A stretch of DNA of 64,000 bases, taken from positions 930,001-994,000 of the forward strand of contig NZ_JAKCFI010000002.1 in the NCBI RefSeq assembly GCF_021412625.1, in the 5' to 3' direction. The translations under genes and the position numbers were made by a program. This DNA comes from Myxococcus stipitatus (GTDB lineage: Bacteria > Myxococcota > Myxococcia > Myxococcales > Myxococcaceae). Positions 6,745-15,459 of the stretch are shown in pieces (position 1 is the first letter of the stretch; each line of letters starts with the position of its first letter). The notes below the pieces were generated by a model. The model was not told the origin of the DNA. It made no database searches and saw nothing but the letters and a program-made list of their open reading frames with translations.

Positions 6745-9135
6745 ATGACGACGCGGATCCGCAAGGTAGCTGTGCTGGGCGCCGGAGTGATGGGTAGCGG
6801 CATTGCCGCCCATCTGGCCAACTCGGGCGTTCGCGCGCTGCTGCTGGACATCGTTCCGCCGAAGGCCGCTCCGGGCGAAGACACCTCGTCCAAGGCCTTC
6901 CGCAACAAGTTCGCGCTCGGCGCGCTGGCGAACATGCGCAAGCAGAAGCCCAGCCCCATCATGTCCGAGCAGGTCTTCACCGCCATCGAGGTGGGCAACT
7001 TCGAGGACGACCTGCACCGCATCTCCGAGTGCGACTGGGTCATCGAGGTGGTCAAGGAGGACCTGGCGGTCAAGCAGGCGCTCTTCGAGAAGGTGGAGAA
7101 GCACGCGCGCAAGGACGCCATCATCTCGTCCAACACGTCCGGCATGTCCATCGTCGGCATGACGCAGGGCCGCGGCGAGGCGTTCAAGAAGAACTTCCTC
7201 GTCACCCACTTCTTCAACCCCGTGCGCTACATGAAGCTCCTGGAGCTGGTGGCCGGCACGCAGACCGACCCGGCGGTGATGAAGACCATCCACCGCTTTG
7301 GCGAAGAGGTGCTCGGCAAGGGCATCGTCTACGGCAAGGACACCACCAACTTCATCGCCAACCGCATCGGCGTGTACGGGATGATGCGCACCATCGCGGC
7401 CATGGGCCCGGCGGAGCTCACCATCGAGGAGGTGGACAAGATCTTCGGCCCGGCTATGGGCCGTCCCAAGTCCGCCGTGTTCCGCACCGCGGACATCGTG
7501 GGCCTGGACACCTTCGTCCACGTGTCGAAGAACTGTTACGACACGCTGACGCAGGACGAGGAGCGCGCCGTCTTCGCCATCCCCGACTTCCTCCAGAAGA
7601 TGGTGGAGAAGGGCATGCTGGGCGACAAGAGCGGCGGCGGCTTCTACAAGAAGGACAAGAGCAGCGGCGGCAAGGAGATCCTCGCGCTCGACCTGAAGAC
7701 GCTGGAGTACCGGCCGCAGGGCAAGGTGCGCTTCGAGTCGCTGGGCGCCGCCCGCGAGGTGGAGGACGTCAAGGAGCGCGTGGCCGTCGTGCTGAACGGC
7801 ACGGACAAGGCCGCGAAGTTCGCCGAGCAGGTGACGCTGGACGTGCTGGCCTACACCAGTCGCCGCATCCCGGAGATCGCCGACGACGTGGTCAACGTGG
7901 ACCGCGGCGTGCGCTGGGGCTTCGGCTGGGACCTGGGGCCCTTCGAGGTCTGGGACGCGTACGGCGTGAAGAAGGGCGTCGCGCGGATGAAGGAGCTGGG
8001 CCTCAAGCCGGCGAAGTGGGTGGAGGACATGCTGGCCGCCGGCCGCGAGTCCTTCTACGGCGTGGAGGGCGGCAAGGACACGTACTGGGACATCCCCACG
8101 AAGTCCGTGAAGGTGGTGCCGGAGAACGCCCGCACCCAGCGCGTGGAGTACCTCAAGCGCGGCAACAAGAAGATCGTCGGCAACGACTCCGCCACCCTGT
8201 GGGATTTGGGCGATGGCGCGACGCTGCTGGAGTTCCACACGAAGATGAACTCCATCGATGACCAGATCATCGAGATGATGAACACGGCGCTGGACGAGAC
8301 GGAGAAGAACTTCAAGGGCCTGGTCATCGGCAACGACGGCTCCAACTTCTCCGCGGGCGCCAACATCGTCGCGCTGGTGTGGGCGGCGAAGAGCGGCGAG
8401 TACGAGGCCATCCGCAAGCTCGTGACGGGCTTCCAGGCCGTCAACCAGCGCATGCGCTACAGCCCGGTGCCGGTGGTGACGGCGCCCTTCAACCTCACCC
8501 TGGGCGGCGGCTCCGAGGTGACGATGGGCGGCAACGCCATCCAGGCGAGCGCCGAGCTGTACATGGGCCTGGTCGAGGTGGGCGTGGGCCTCATCCCCGG
8601 CGGCGGCGGCAACATGCAGCTTTTGCGCAACGTCTACGGCGCGTACTCCACGGACAAGGACTTCGACCCGCTGCCCTTCCTCAAGAAGGTGTTCCTGTCC
8701 ATCGGCACGGCGAAGGTGGCCACCAGCGCCGAGGAGGCCCGCGAGATGGGCTTCCTGTCCGCCTCCGACGGCATCAGCGCCAACCGCGACTTCCTCCTGT
8801 CCGACGCCAAGGCGCGCGTGCTGGGCATGGCGGACTCGGGCTTCCGCGCGCCGCGCCCCACGCGCTTCCGCCTGGGCGGCCCCAGCGGCTACGCCACCAT
8901 CGACATGATGCTGTACGACATGCAGATGAACGGGCAGGTCAGCGCGCACGACCGGAAGATCGGCCAGAAGCTGGCCCGCGTGCTCACCGGCGGCGACACG
9001 AGCACCTCCGCGCTCGTCACCGAGGAGAAGCTGCTCGAGCTGGAGGCCGAGGCCTTCCTGAGCCTGTGCGGCGAGGAGAAGACCCAGGACCGCCTGACCC
9101 ACATGATCGAGAAGGGCAAGCCGCTGCGGAACTGA
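6745..9135 (+). CDS. FadN-like bifunctional 3-hydroxyacyl-CoA dehydrogenase / enoyl-CoA hydratase
   Basis: 796 residues from the ATG at 6745 (MTTRIRKVAVLGAGVMGSG). The N-terminal Rossmann motif GAGVMGSGIAAHL binds NAD, and the dehydrogenase domain contains the usual SSNTSG and THFFNPV segments. The crotonase domain follows in the C-terminal third (FSAGANIVAL, GGGSEVTMGG, VEVGVGLIPGGGGN). Dehydrogenase first and hydratase second is the order of Bacillus FadN, not E. coli FadB/FadJ. It should hydrate trans-2-enoyl-CoA and oxidise 3-hydroxyacyl-CoA in fatty-acid degradation. A thiolase gene follows after 78 bases on the same strand, completing the cycle. Confidence 0.94.
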   Translation: MTTRIRKVAVLGAGVMGSGIAAHLANSGVRALLLDIVPPKAAPGEDTSSKAFRNKFALGALANMRKQKPSPIMSEQVFTAIEVGNFEDDLHRISECDWVIEVVKEDLAVKQALFEKVEKHARKDAIISSNTSGMSIVGMTQGRGEAFKKNFLVTHFFNPVRYMKLLELVAGTQTDPAVMKTIHRFGEEVLGKGIVYGKDTTNFIANRIGVYGMMRTIAAMGPAELTIEEVDKIFGPAMGRPKSAVFRTADIVGLDTFVHVSKNCYDTLTQDEERAVFAIPDFLQKMVEKGMLGDKSGGGFYKKDKSSGGKEILALDLKTLEYRPQGKVRFESLGAAREVEDVKERVAVVLNGTDKAAKFAEQVTLDVLAYTSRRIPEIADDVVNVDRGVRWGFGWDLGPFEVWDAYGVKKGVARMKELGLKPAKWVEDMLAAGRESFYGVEGGKDTYWDIPTKSVKVVPENARTQRVEYLKRGNKKIVGNDSATLWDLGDGATLLEFHTKMNSIDDQIIEMMNTALDETEKNFKGLVIGNDGSNFSAGANIVALVWAAKSGEYEAIRKLVTGFQAVNQRMRYSPVPVVTAPFNLTLGGGSEVTMGGNAIQASAELYMGLVEVGVGLIPGGGGNMQLLRNVYGAYSTDKDFDPLPFLKKVFLSIGTAKVATSAEEAREMGFLSASDGISANRDFLLSDAKARVLGMADSGFRAPRPTRFRLGGPSGYATIDMMLYDMQMNGQVSAHDRKIGQKLARVLTGGDTSTSALVTEEKLLELEAEAFLSLCGEEKTQDRLTHMIEKGKPLRN

Positions 9136-9213
9136 GCGCTGGCCGGTACTCATTGACCACGACAAAGGGATTCGCTGCATGCCTGGGCGCTGCCCGGGCG
9201 AGGAGACACTGAA

Positions 9214-10386
9214 ATGGCTGGTCGAGTCGTGATTGCCAGCGCGGTCCGCACGCCGTTCACCCGCGCGCACAAGGGAGAGTTCAAGGACACGCGGCCGGAT
9301 ACCCTGGCCGCCATCGCCATCAAGGAGGCCGTCGCCCAGGTCCCCGGCCTGAAGCCGTCGGACGTGGAGGACGTCGTCCTGGGCTGTGCCATGCCGGAGG
9401 CCGAGCAGGGCATGAACGTGGCCCGTCAGGCCACGCTGCTGGCGGGGCTGCCGGTGGACGTCCCCGCGATGACCATCAACCGCTTCTGTTCCTCCGGGAC
9501 GCAGGCCATCGCGCAGATCGCGGCGGCCATCCAGGCGGGGCAGATTCAAATCGGCATCGGCGGCGGCACCGAGTCGATGACGATGGTCCCCATGGGCGGC
9601 AACAAGGTGAGCGCCAACCCGGAGATCATGGCGAACCACCCGGAGATCTACACGTCCATGGGCGTGACGGCGGAGAACATCGCCTCCCGTCACAACGTGT
9701 CGCGTGAGGACTCCGACAAGTTCGCGGCGGAGAGCCAGCGCCGCGCCGCCACCGCGCGCGAGCAGGGCAAGTTCAAGGAGGAGATCGTCCCCGTCACCAC
9801 CACCGTCTACGACGACAACGGCGTGGCGCAGACGGTGACGGTGTCCGTGGACACCATCCTCCGCCCGGAGACGACGTTCGAGGGCCTGAACAAGCTCAAG
9901 CCGGCCTTCAACGCCAAGGGCGTGGTGACGGCGGGCAACGCGTCGCCGCTGACGGACGGCGCGGCGGCCGCGGTGGTGATGAGCGAGGAGAAGGCGAAGG
10001 AGCTGGGCGTCAAGCCGCTGGGCTACTTCCTGGACTTCGCCGTCGCGGGCGTGCCTCCGGAGGTCATGGGCATCGGCCCCGTGCCCGCGGTGCGCAAGCT
10101 GCTGGCCAAGAACAAGCTCGAGGTGAAGGACATCGACGTCTTCGAGCTCAACGAGGCCTTCGCTCCGCAGGCGCTGTACTGCATCCGCGAGCTGGGCATC
10201 CCCATGGACAAGGTGAACCCCAACGGCGGCGCCATCGCCCTGGGCCACCCGCTGGGCGTGTCCGGCGCGCGCCTGGTCGCCACCATCCTGCGCGAGCTGA
10301 AGCGCCGCAACGGCCGCTACGGCGTCGTCACCATGTGCATCGGTGGCGGCATGGGCGCCGCGGCGCTCATCGAGCTGGCGAAGTAG
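9214..10386 (+). CDS. Acetyl-CoA acyltransferase (3-ketoacyl-CoA thiolase)
   Basis: 390 residues, the normal thiolase length. Cys92 in NRFCSSGTQ is the acyl-accepting nucleophile, His345 in GHPLGVSGAR and Cys375 in CIGGGMGAA are the catalytic base residues, and NPNGGAIALGHP is the standard signature. It cleaves 3-ketoacyl-CoA with CoA to release acetyl-CoA, the last step of beta-oxidation. Start ATG at 9214 follows GAGGAGA. It lies directly downstream of the FadN-like gene, the same pairing as Bacillus fadN-fadA. Confidence 0.96.
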   Translation: MAGRVVIASAVRTPFTRAHKGEFKDTRPDTLAAIAIKEAVAQVPGLKPSDVEDVVLGCAMPEAEQGMNVARQATLLAGLPVDVPAMTINRFCSSGTQAIAQIAAAIQAGQIQIGIGGGTESMTMVPMGGNKVSANPEIMANHPEIYTSMGVTAENIASRHNVSREDSDKFAAESQRRAATAREQGKFKEEIVPVTTTVYDDNGVAQTVTVSVDTILRPETTFEGLNKLKPAFNAKGVVTAGNASPLTDGAAAAVVMSEEKAKELGVKPLGYFLDFAVAGVPPEVMGIGPVPAVRKLLAKNKLEVKDIDVFELNEAFAPQALYCIRELGIPMDKVNPNGGAIALGHPLGVSGARLVATILRELKRRNGRYGVVTMCIGGGMGAAALIELAK

Positions 10387-10419
10387 TCGCCACGCGCGCA
10401 GCGGGCTGAAGCCACCTCG

Positions 10420-10449
10420 CGGGCCCCGGGACATGCTCCCCGGGGCCCG
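10420..10449 (+). terminator. Rho-independent-type terminator after the thiolase
   Basis: An 11-bp perfect stem, CGGGCCCCGGG (10420-10430) with CCCGGGGCCCG (10439-10449), eight-base loop, followed by TGTCGTTT. It lies 33 bases past the thiolase stop and before the convergent MutS-like gene. Confidence 0.7.
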
Positions 10450-10489
10450 TGTCGTTTCCGGGCATCGGGGCCCGGGCCCTTCGCCCGCT

Positions 10490-12328
10490 TCAGCGGGCTG
10501 GCGCCTCGGGGTCGTCCACGGGGACGCCCGCGAGCCGCAGCACGCGCAGCGCGTTGGTGGTGTCCACCACGCCCTCGCGCAGCTTGTAGTCGAAGACCAT
10601 CTTCCCTTCCTCGAGGTGGTCCCGGAAGTGGACGTTGCGCACGTGCGCGCCGGGCTCCTCCGCGAGCGCGGTCAGCGACAGGTCATGCGTCGTCACCGCG
10701 CCACAGGCGCCGGTGGCCAGCAGGAGGCGCAGCACCTCGCGCGATGCCAGCTGCCGCTCGCGCGTGTTGGTGCCCAGGAGGATTTCGTCGAGCAGGAACA
10801 GCGCCTGCCCCTCCGCGGCGCGCGCCGCGTCCAGCACGGCCTTGATGCGCTGGACCTCCGCGTAGAAGTACGACACGCCGCGCTCCAGCGAGTCCTTCAC
10901 GCGCATGCTGGTGAGCACGTGGAGCGGCGAGAGGCGGAAGGCGCGCGCGCACACGGGCGCGCCCGCCAGGGCCAGCACCACGTTGGCGCCCATGGCCCGC
11001 ATCAGCGTCGTCTTGCCGCTCATGTTGGAGCCGGTGATGAGCAGCGCGTGCGCGGGACCGGGCAGCGCCACGTCGTTGGGGACGGGCGCGTCCAGCAGGG
11101 GATGGCCCAGCTGCTCCGCCTCCATGCGCGGCCCCCGGGCCTCCAGCACGGGCCAGGCGAACGTCGGACGGTCGTGCGCCAGTCCGGCCACGCAGGACAG
11201 GGCCTCCAGCTCCGCCAGGGCGGAGAACCAGTGCCGCACCTTCATGCCGTACCGCGCGCGCCAGCGCTCCAGCGCGAACAGCGCGTGGATGTCCCAGAGC
11301 GTCACCCAGTGCACCAGGGGATGGAACTGGTGCCGCTTGAACTCGATGAGCGAGTACAGCCGGCTGAAGCGCTTGAAGTGCGCGGACACCGCCGGCTCGC
11401 CGTGTTGCTGGAGCCCGGACTGGAGCTGACGCAGCAGGGGATGCTCGAAGCGCTGGCCCTCCACGCGCTCGAAGATGGGGGCGTAGCGGACGAAGCCCTG
11501 CTCGCCCCGCTCGACGGCGTCGTCCATGGCCTTGAGGGTGCGGCGCGTGAGCACGACCACCAGCAGCTGCGCGCCCAGGCCCAGCCAGACCCAGGCGCCG
11601 CGCAGCACCCCCACCTGTCCCAGGATGAACAGCGTCAGGGTGATGGGGGGCAGGATGAGGGCGAGTGGCAGCGACCAGCGGATCGCCGTCAGCGACGGGC
11701 CGGCCTCCGCCCATTGGATGAAGAGGCTCGGGTCGGCCTTCTCCCGGGCCACCGTGCGCGCGTCGACGCACAGGTCCTGGCGGAAGTCCACGCGCGGGGC
11801 CAGCTCGCGCGCGGCGCCCTGGCGTGACTCCACCTCCGCCACGGAGGCGGGCGCCGACAGCCACGCGGCCAGCCGCTCCTCGCCGGCGCGGGTGGCGGTC
11901 TCGTTGAGGAGCTGGAAGAGGCTGCCCTGGCCGAAGACGTCCAGGTCCGGGGTGTAGAGGTGGCTGGGCGAGGCGAAGCGCTCCCCGCGTTCGGTGAAGT
12001 CGTGCCAGCCCGGCCCCAGGCGGGCGAGACCCCGGTCGTTGAGGAGCACGTAGAGCCGCTGCCGCTCCTCGCGCCGGAACACCTGGTGGTGCAGGACGGC
12101 GAGCACGCCGTAGACGACGAGCGCCCCCAAGGTCCCCCACCACCCGTCCCGGGACATGCGCCCGGCGAGGACGAAGCCGGCGAAGGCGATCGCCGCCACG
12201 AACGCCACGGTGCGCAGGTTGGCGTAGCGGGCGCTGACGCGGTCCAACGCGGTCAGCTCCGCCTGGGCGGCGGCGCGGCGCTCGGTGTACGTGTGATGGG
12301 GATTCGGGCTCGCGGTGTTCGAGGACAC
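10490..12328 (-). CDS. Membrane-anchored MutS-family ATPase
   Basis: 612 residues if started at the GTG at 12328; the frame is open 70 codons further but that part is not protein-like, and no clear ribosome site fixes the start. Near the N-terminus are two hydrophobic segments (TVAFVAAIAFAGFVLAG; LGALVVYGVLAVLHH) and a third pair lies near residues 215-260. The C-terminal third is the MutS ATPase core: Walker A TGSNMSGKTTLMRAMG, Walker B ALFLLDEILLGTNT, and a TTHD switch segment. The mismatch-recognition domain of MutS and the Smr domain of MutS2 are both absent. Membrane-linked members of this family are known in many bacteria, but their function is not established. Confidence 0.85.
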   Translation of the reverse strand: MSSNTASPNPHHTYTERRAAAQAELTALDRVSARYANLRTVAFVAAIAFAGFVLAGRMSRDGWWGTLGALVVYGVLAVLHHQVFRREERQRLYVLLNDRGLARLGPGWHDFTERGERFASPSHLYTPDLDVFGQGSLFQLLNETATRAGEERLAAWLSAPASVAEVESRQGAARELAPRVDFRQDLCVDARTVAREKADPSLFIQWAEAGPSLTAIRWSLPLALILPPITLTLFILGQVGVLRGAWVWLGLGAQLLVVVLTRRTLKAMDDAVERGEQGFVRYAPIFERVEGQRFEHPLLRQLQSGLQQHGEPAVSAHFKRFSRLYSLIEFKRHQFHPLVHWVTLWDIHALFALERWRARYGMKVRHWFSALAELEALSCVAGLAHDRPTFAWPVLEARGPRMEAEQLGHPLLDAPVPNDVALPGPAHALLITGSNMSGKTTLMRAMGANVVLALAGAPVCARAFRLSPLHVLTSMRVKDSLERGVSYFYAEVQRIKAVLDAARAAEGQALFLLDEILLGTNTRERQLASREVLRLLLATGACGAVTTHDLSLTALAEEPGAHVRNVHFRDHLEEGKMVFDYKLREGVVDTTNALRVLRLAGVPVDDPEAPAR

Positions 12329-12407
12329 GGTGGGCGCGCATGCTGTGCCTCCGGCCCCGCCAGGGCAAGTGCCTCCTGTCACCGTGTGGCGTCGGCGCGA
12401 CGCAACA

Positions 12408-12424
12408 GGGGCCCGGCGGGCCCC
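12408..12424 (-). terminator. Short GC hairpin after the dgcN-dgcA operon
   Basis: GGGGCCC (12408-12414) and GGGCCCC (12418-12424) with a three-base loop, 22 bases past the epimerase stop and before the MutS-like gene on the same strand. A plausible terminator without an obvious U-tract. Confidence 0.45.
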
Positions 12425-12446
12425 GTGAGTCACGCCCCGCGCCCGC

Positions 12447-13433
12447 TCAGCCCCAGACCTCCCGGGGCGGCCAGAAGAGGGTGTTGCCCTCGAAGCGGAT
12501 GCCGGGCTCCCGGTCGCGGGCGAGCAGCAGCGGACCATCCAGGTCCACCACCTCCGCGCCCTGGGCCACCAGCGCGGCGGGGGCCATGGCCAGGGAGGTC
12601 GCCACCATGCAGCCCACCATGAGCTGGAGGCCGTGGCCTCGCGCCGCCTCCGCCAGGGCCAGGGCCTCCGTGAGCCCTCCCGTCTTGTCGAGCTTGATGT
12701 TGATGGCGTCGTACTTTCCGACCAGCGCGTCGAGCCCGTGACGGTCGTGGGCGGACTCGTCGGCGCAGACGGCCACCGGACGCGCCAGTCCCCGCAGGGC
12801 CTCGTCGTCCGAGGCGGGCAGCGGCTGCTCCACCATCACCACGCCCAGCTCGGCGCACGCGGCCAGCAGCGGAGCCAGCTCCCCGGGGCTCCAGCCCTCG
12901 TTGGCGTCCACGATGACGCGGCTATGGGGCGCGCCCTCGCGGATGGCCCGCAGGCGCTCCAGGTCCTCCTGGCTGCCTCTGCCCAGCTTCACCTTGAGCA
13001 GGGGTCGGTGCGCGGCCTTCTCGGCGGCGCGCCGCATGGCCTCGACGGTGTCCAGGCTCAGCGTGTACGCGGTGACGAGCGGCCGTGGCTCCGCCATGCC
13101 CAGCAGCTCCCAGACGGGCCGGCCCGCCTTCTTCGCCTCCAGGTCCCACAGCGCGCAGTCGAGCGCGTTGCGCGCCGCGCGAGGCTCCAGGACGTCGGGG
13201 ACGCCGTCGCGCCCCAGGCCCGCCTCGATGCGCGCCCGCGCCGCCTCCAGCGCCGCCAGGACGCCCGGCACCGTCTCGCCGTAGCGCGCGTAGGGGACGC
13301 ACTCGCCACGGCCCACCGCGCCGTCCTCCTCCAGCGTCACCACCACGACCTCGGCGGACGTCTTGGAGCCCCGGGAGATGGTGAAGCGGCCGGCGATGGG
13401 CCAGCTCTCGTGCCGGATGGTGAGCTTGCGCAT
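12447..13433 (-). CDS. dgcA: Dipeptide epimerase / N-acetyl-D-glutamate racemase-like enolase-superfamily enzyme (DgcA-like)
   Basis: 328 residues from an ATG at 13433. The active site of the muconate-lactonising branch of the enolase superfamily is complete: the KxK base in LLKVKLG, metal ligands in VDANEGW, EQPL and CADES, and the opposing lysine in INIKLDKTGGL. This is the Ala-Glu epimerase (YkfB/YcjG) subgroup. The gene follows a DUF1611/DgcN-like gene after six bases. Such pairs have been described as a D-glutamate pathway in which DgcN acetylates D-Glu and DgcA epimerises N-acetyl-D-Glu to N-acetyl-L-Glu. A muropeptide L-Ala-D-Glu epimerase is the alternative, and the sequence alone does not decide between them. 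Confidence 0.85.
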   Translation of the reverse strand: MRKLTIRHESWPIAGRFTISRGSKTSAEVVVVTLEEDGAVGRGECVPYARYGETVPGVLAALEAARARIEAGLGRDGVPDVLEPRAARNALDCALWDLEAKKAGRPVWELLGMAEPRPLVTAYTLSLDTVEAMRRAAEKAAHRPLLKVKLGRGSQEDLERLRAIREGAPHSRVIVDANEGWSPGELAPLLAACAELGVVMVEQPLPASDDEALRGLARPVAVCADESAHDRHGLDALVGKYDAINIKLDKTGGLTEALALAEAARGHGLQLMVGCMVATSLAMAPAALVAQGAEVVDLDGPLLLARDREPGIRFEGNTLFWPPREVWG

Positions 13434-13439
13434 GGTGGC

Positions 13440-14459
13440 TCAGCCCTGGCGGGGGAAGCGCCGCGCCAGCTCGTCCACGAGCGGTCCGACACCCGTGCGG
13501 ATGGGGTCGACGCACGGCAGGCCATGCTCGCGCCCCGTCTTCTCCAGCAGCGCCAGCGCCTCCGGCTCGCCCAGATGCTCGGTGTTGATGGCGATGCCCG
13601 TGCACTGGATGCGGGGGTTGGTGAGCTGCCCCTCAAGGACGGTGCGGTCGATGACGGCCTGGATGGAGGGCGGGGGATGCTGGACGCCGCGCATCGTCTT
13701 GCGCGTGGGCTCGTGGCAGACGATGAACGCGTCGGGCTGCGCGCCGTGCAGCAGCCCCAGCGTGACGCCCGCGAACGACGGGTGGAACAGCGAGCCCTGT
13801 CCCTCCACCAGGTCCCAGTGGTCCGGCGCGTTGGGCGGGGAGAGCCACTCGGCCGCGCCCGCGACGAAGTCGGACACCACCGCGTCGATGGCCACGCCCC
13901 GGCCGGAGATGAAGATGCCCGTCTGCCCCGTGGCCCGGAAGTCCGCCTGGATGCCCCGCGAGCGCATCTCCTTCTCCAGCGCCAGCGCGGTGTACTTCTT
14001 CCCCACCGAGCAGTCCGTGCCCACCGTCAACAGCCGCAGCCCGGAGCGCTTCGTGCCCTTGCCCGTGGCGAACTCCATGTCGGGGACCCGCACGTCGTGC
14101 AGCTGGCGCCCGGTGCGCGCGGCGGCCTGGGCGATGGCGGGGATGGACGACAGCCGCCGGTGCAGCCCCGTCGCCACGTCCAGGCCCGCGTCGAGCGCCT
14201 CCACCAGCTTGCCCACCCAGTGCTGTGGCAGCACCCCGCCCGCGTTGGCCACGCCCACCACGAGCGTCCGCGCGCCCTTCGCCTTCGCCTCGGCGATGTC
14301 CATGTCCGTCAGGCCGCAGTCGGCCTGGCAGCCCGGCAACCGCAGTTGCCCCACGCACCACTCCGGCCTCCAGTCGACGATGCCGTGCGCCGTCTTCGCC
14401 GCGAGCTGGTCCGACACGTCTCCCAGGAACAACAGGTAGGGCTTCTGGATCTCCACCAA
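13440..14459 (-). CDS. dgcN: DUF1611 / DgcN-like P-loop protein
   Basis: 339 residues from the ATG at 14459 (MVEIQKPYLLFLGDVSD). The N-terminal domain (DWRPEWCVGQLRLPGCQADCG) and the P-loop-like segment LLTVGTDCSVGKKYTALALE are diagnostic of DUF1611 proteins, followed by TGQTGIFISGRGVAIDAVVSDF. The family includes DgcN, reported as a D-glutamate N-acetyltransferase. It is co-transcribed with the epimerase six bases downstream, which supports a joint role in D-amino-acid or peptidoglycan-derived glutamate use. Its core resembles that of the P-loop protein in the arginine operon at 59150-60211. Confidence 0.85.
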   Translation of the reverse strand: MVEIQKPYLLFLGDVSDQLAAKTAHGIVDWRPEWCVGQLRLPGCQADCGLTDMDIAEAKAKGARTLVVGVANAGGVLPQHWVGKLVEALDAGLDVATGLHRRLSSIPAIAQAAARTGRQLHDVRVPDMEFATGKGTKRSGLRLLTVGTDCSVGKKYTALALEKEMRSRGIQADFRATGQTGIFISGRGVAIDAVVSDFVAGAAEWLSPPNAPDHWDLVEGQGSLFHPSFAGVTLGLLHGAQPDAFIVCHEPTRKTMRGVQHPPPSIQAVIDRTVLEGQLTNPRIQCTGIAINTEHLGEPEALALLEKTGREHGLPCVDPIRTGVGPLVDELARRFPRQG

Positions 14460-14568
14460 CGTCCTCCCCGTGGCCCCGGACTGGGGCCGCGGCGGCGCGT
14501 TTCAGCATGACCCCGGAAGACCAGCAAGGTCAGAATATTCGTGCATCGGGCGGGGGGCCGGAAATGGC

Positions 14569-14602
14569 GCGGGCCCACCCTGATAGTCACTCCGGGGCCC
14601 GC
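14569..14602. other. Inverted repeat in the dgcN upstream region
   Basis: GCGGGCCC (14569-14576) and GGGCCCGC (14595-14602) flank 19 bases in the 248-base gap between the dgcN start and the end of the next minus-strand gene. It could terminate the upstream gene at 14708-15136 or act as an operator; no U-tract is seen. Confidence 0.35.
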
Positions 14603-14707
14603 ACCGAGAATGGCAGACGCGGCTCGTATCCGTCTCCTCGTCGCCACGCATCCTTCGCGCGATGGGGACCTGCGCGCGGGCCGCCGCGTCGTGCCCCGCG
14701 CGGCGCC

Positions 14708-15136
14708 TCAGCGCACCCACTCCGGCGCCGCGATGCATAGCGCGGCGAGGACGCCGGACAGCGTGGCGAGCGCGAAGAGGATGGGGGCGGCCACCCGCCG
14801 CTGGGACACGGCCGCGGGGCGCATCAGGCCCATCACCACCCAGGGGCCGAGCAGTGGGACGAGCGCCGCGGTGGACCAGAATCCGCCGCAATGCGCCAAC
14901 AGCCGTTGCACGAGCCGGCTCCGGGGGCGCGCGAGCACCGCCCGCCACCATCGCAGTCGCTCCAGTCCGTCCCAGCCCAGGTCCACGACGATGACCTGGA
15001 GGTAGCCGAGCGGCACGCAGGCGAGCACCACCGCCCAGGCCGGGTAGCCGAAGCCGAGCACGCCCAGGGGGACCGCGGCGAGCACGCCCCCGAAGGGGCT
15101 GGCGGCGACGAGGGCGAAGGAGAGCAGGCGTCCCAT
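14708..15136 (-). CDS. Small polytopic membrane protein, unknown function
   Basis: 142 residues from the ATG at 15136 (MGRLLSFALVAASPFGG). Hydrophobicity suggests four transmembrane segments, at roughly residues 3-30, 34-54, 84-103 and 117-137, with an Arg-rich cytoplasmic loop between the second and third (ERLRWWRAVLARPRSRLVQRLL). The frame is open upstream to 15220, but that part is Arg-rich and not protein-like. I do not recognise the family. It stands alone between dgcN and a divergent metallophosphoesterase gene. Confidence 0.65.
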   Translation of the reverse strand: MGRLLSFALVAASPFGGVLAAVPLGVLGFGYPAWAVVLACVPLGYLQVIVVDLGWDGLERLRWWRAVLARPRSRLVQRLLAHCGGFWSTAALVPLLGPWVVMGLMRPAAVSQRRVAAPILFALATLSGVLAALCIAAPEWVR

Positions 15137-15459
15137 GGTGGCGTCGGACGGAGGCCGGAGCCCTCGCCGTGTCCGGAGGCATATCCCCTCTGGGTGACGG
15201 CGGCGTGCCGCAGGCGTCACATGCGCGGGGCGTCCGGGCGTTCCGGCCAGCGGGGGACGCGGTCCGCGCGCTCGCCAGTCATGCCTCGTGGCCGGTGGAC
15301 TTCGTCGCCCCTGTCATGACGGCGCATGGAGTGGAGCCGCCTCCACGGAGGGAGGACTGTCAGGTAGATGATGACAACCATGAGCCCTGGTGGGGCGTCG
15401 GCCTGGCTGGCTGCACGCGTTGCTTGAATGTCCTCCCCCGCATCGTTAGCTCGAACGAC
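15137..15459. other. Divergent intergenic region with an imperfect cruciform
   Basis: 323 bases with no convincing gene. The clearest structure is GTGACG-GCGGC (15194-15204) facing GCCGC (15207-15211) and CGTCAC (15215-15220), an 11-bp stem with a three-base bulge. The region should hold promoters for both flanking genes, but I cannot pick convincing -35/-10 elements. Confidence 0.4.

Noticed and set aside
6688..10434. A 1,248-codon open frame on the minus strand
   Set aside because: It is the antisense shadow of the FadN-like and thiolase genes in GC-rich DNA; the translation is His/Arg/Ala/Gly-rich and has no family features.
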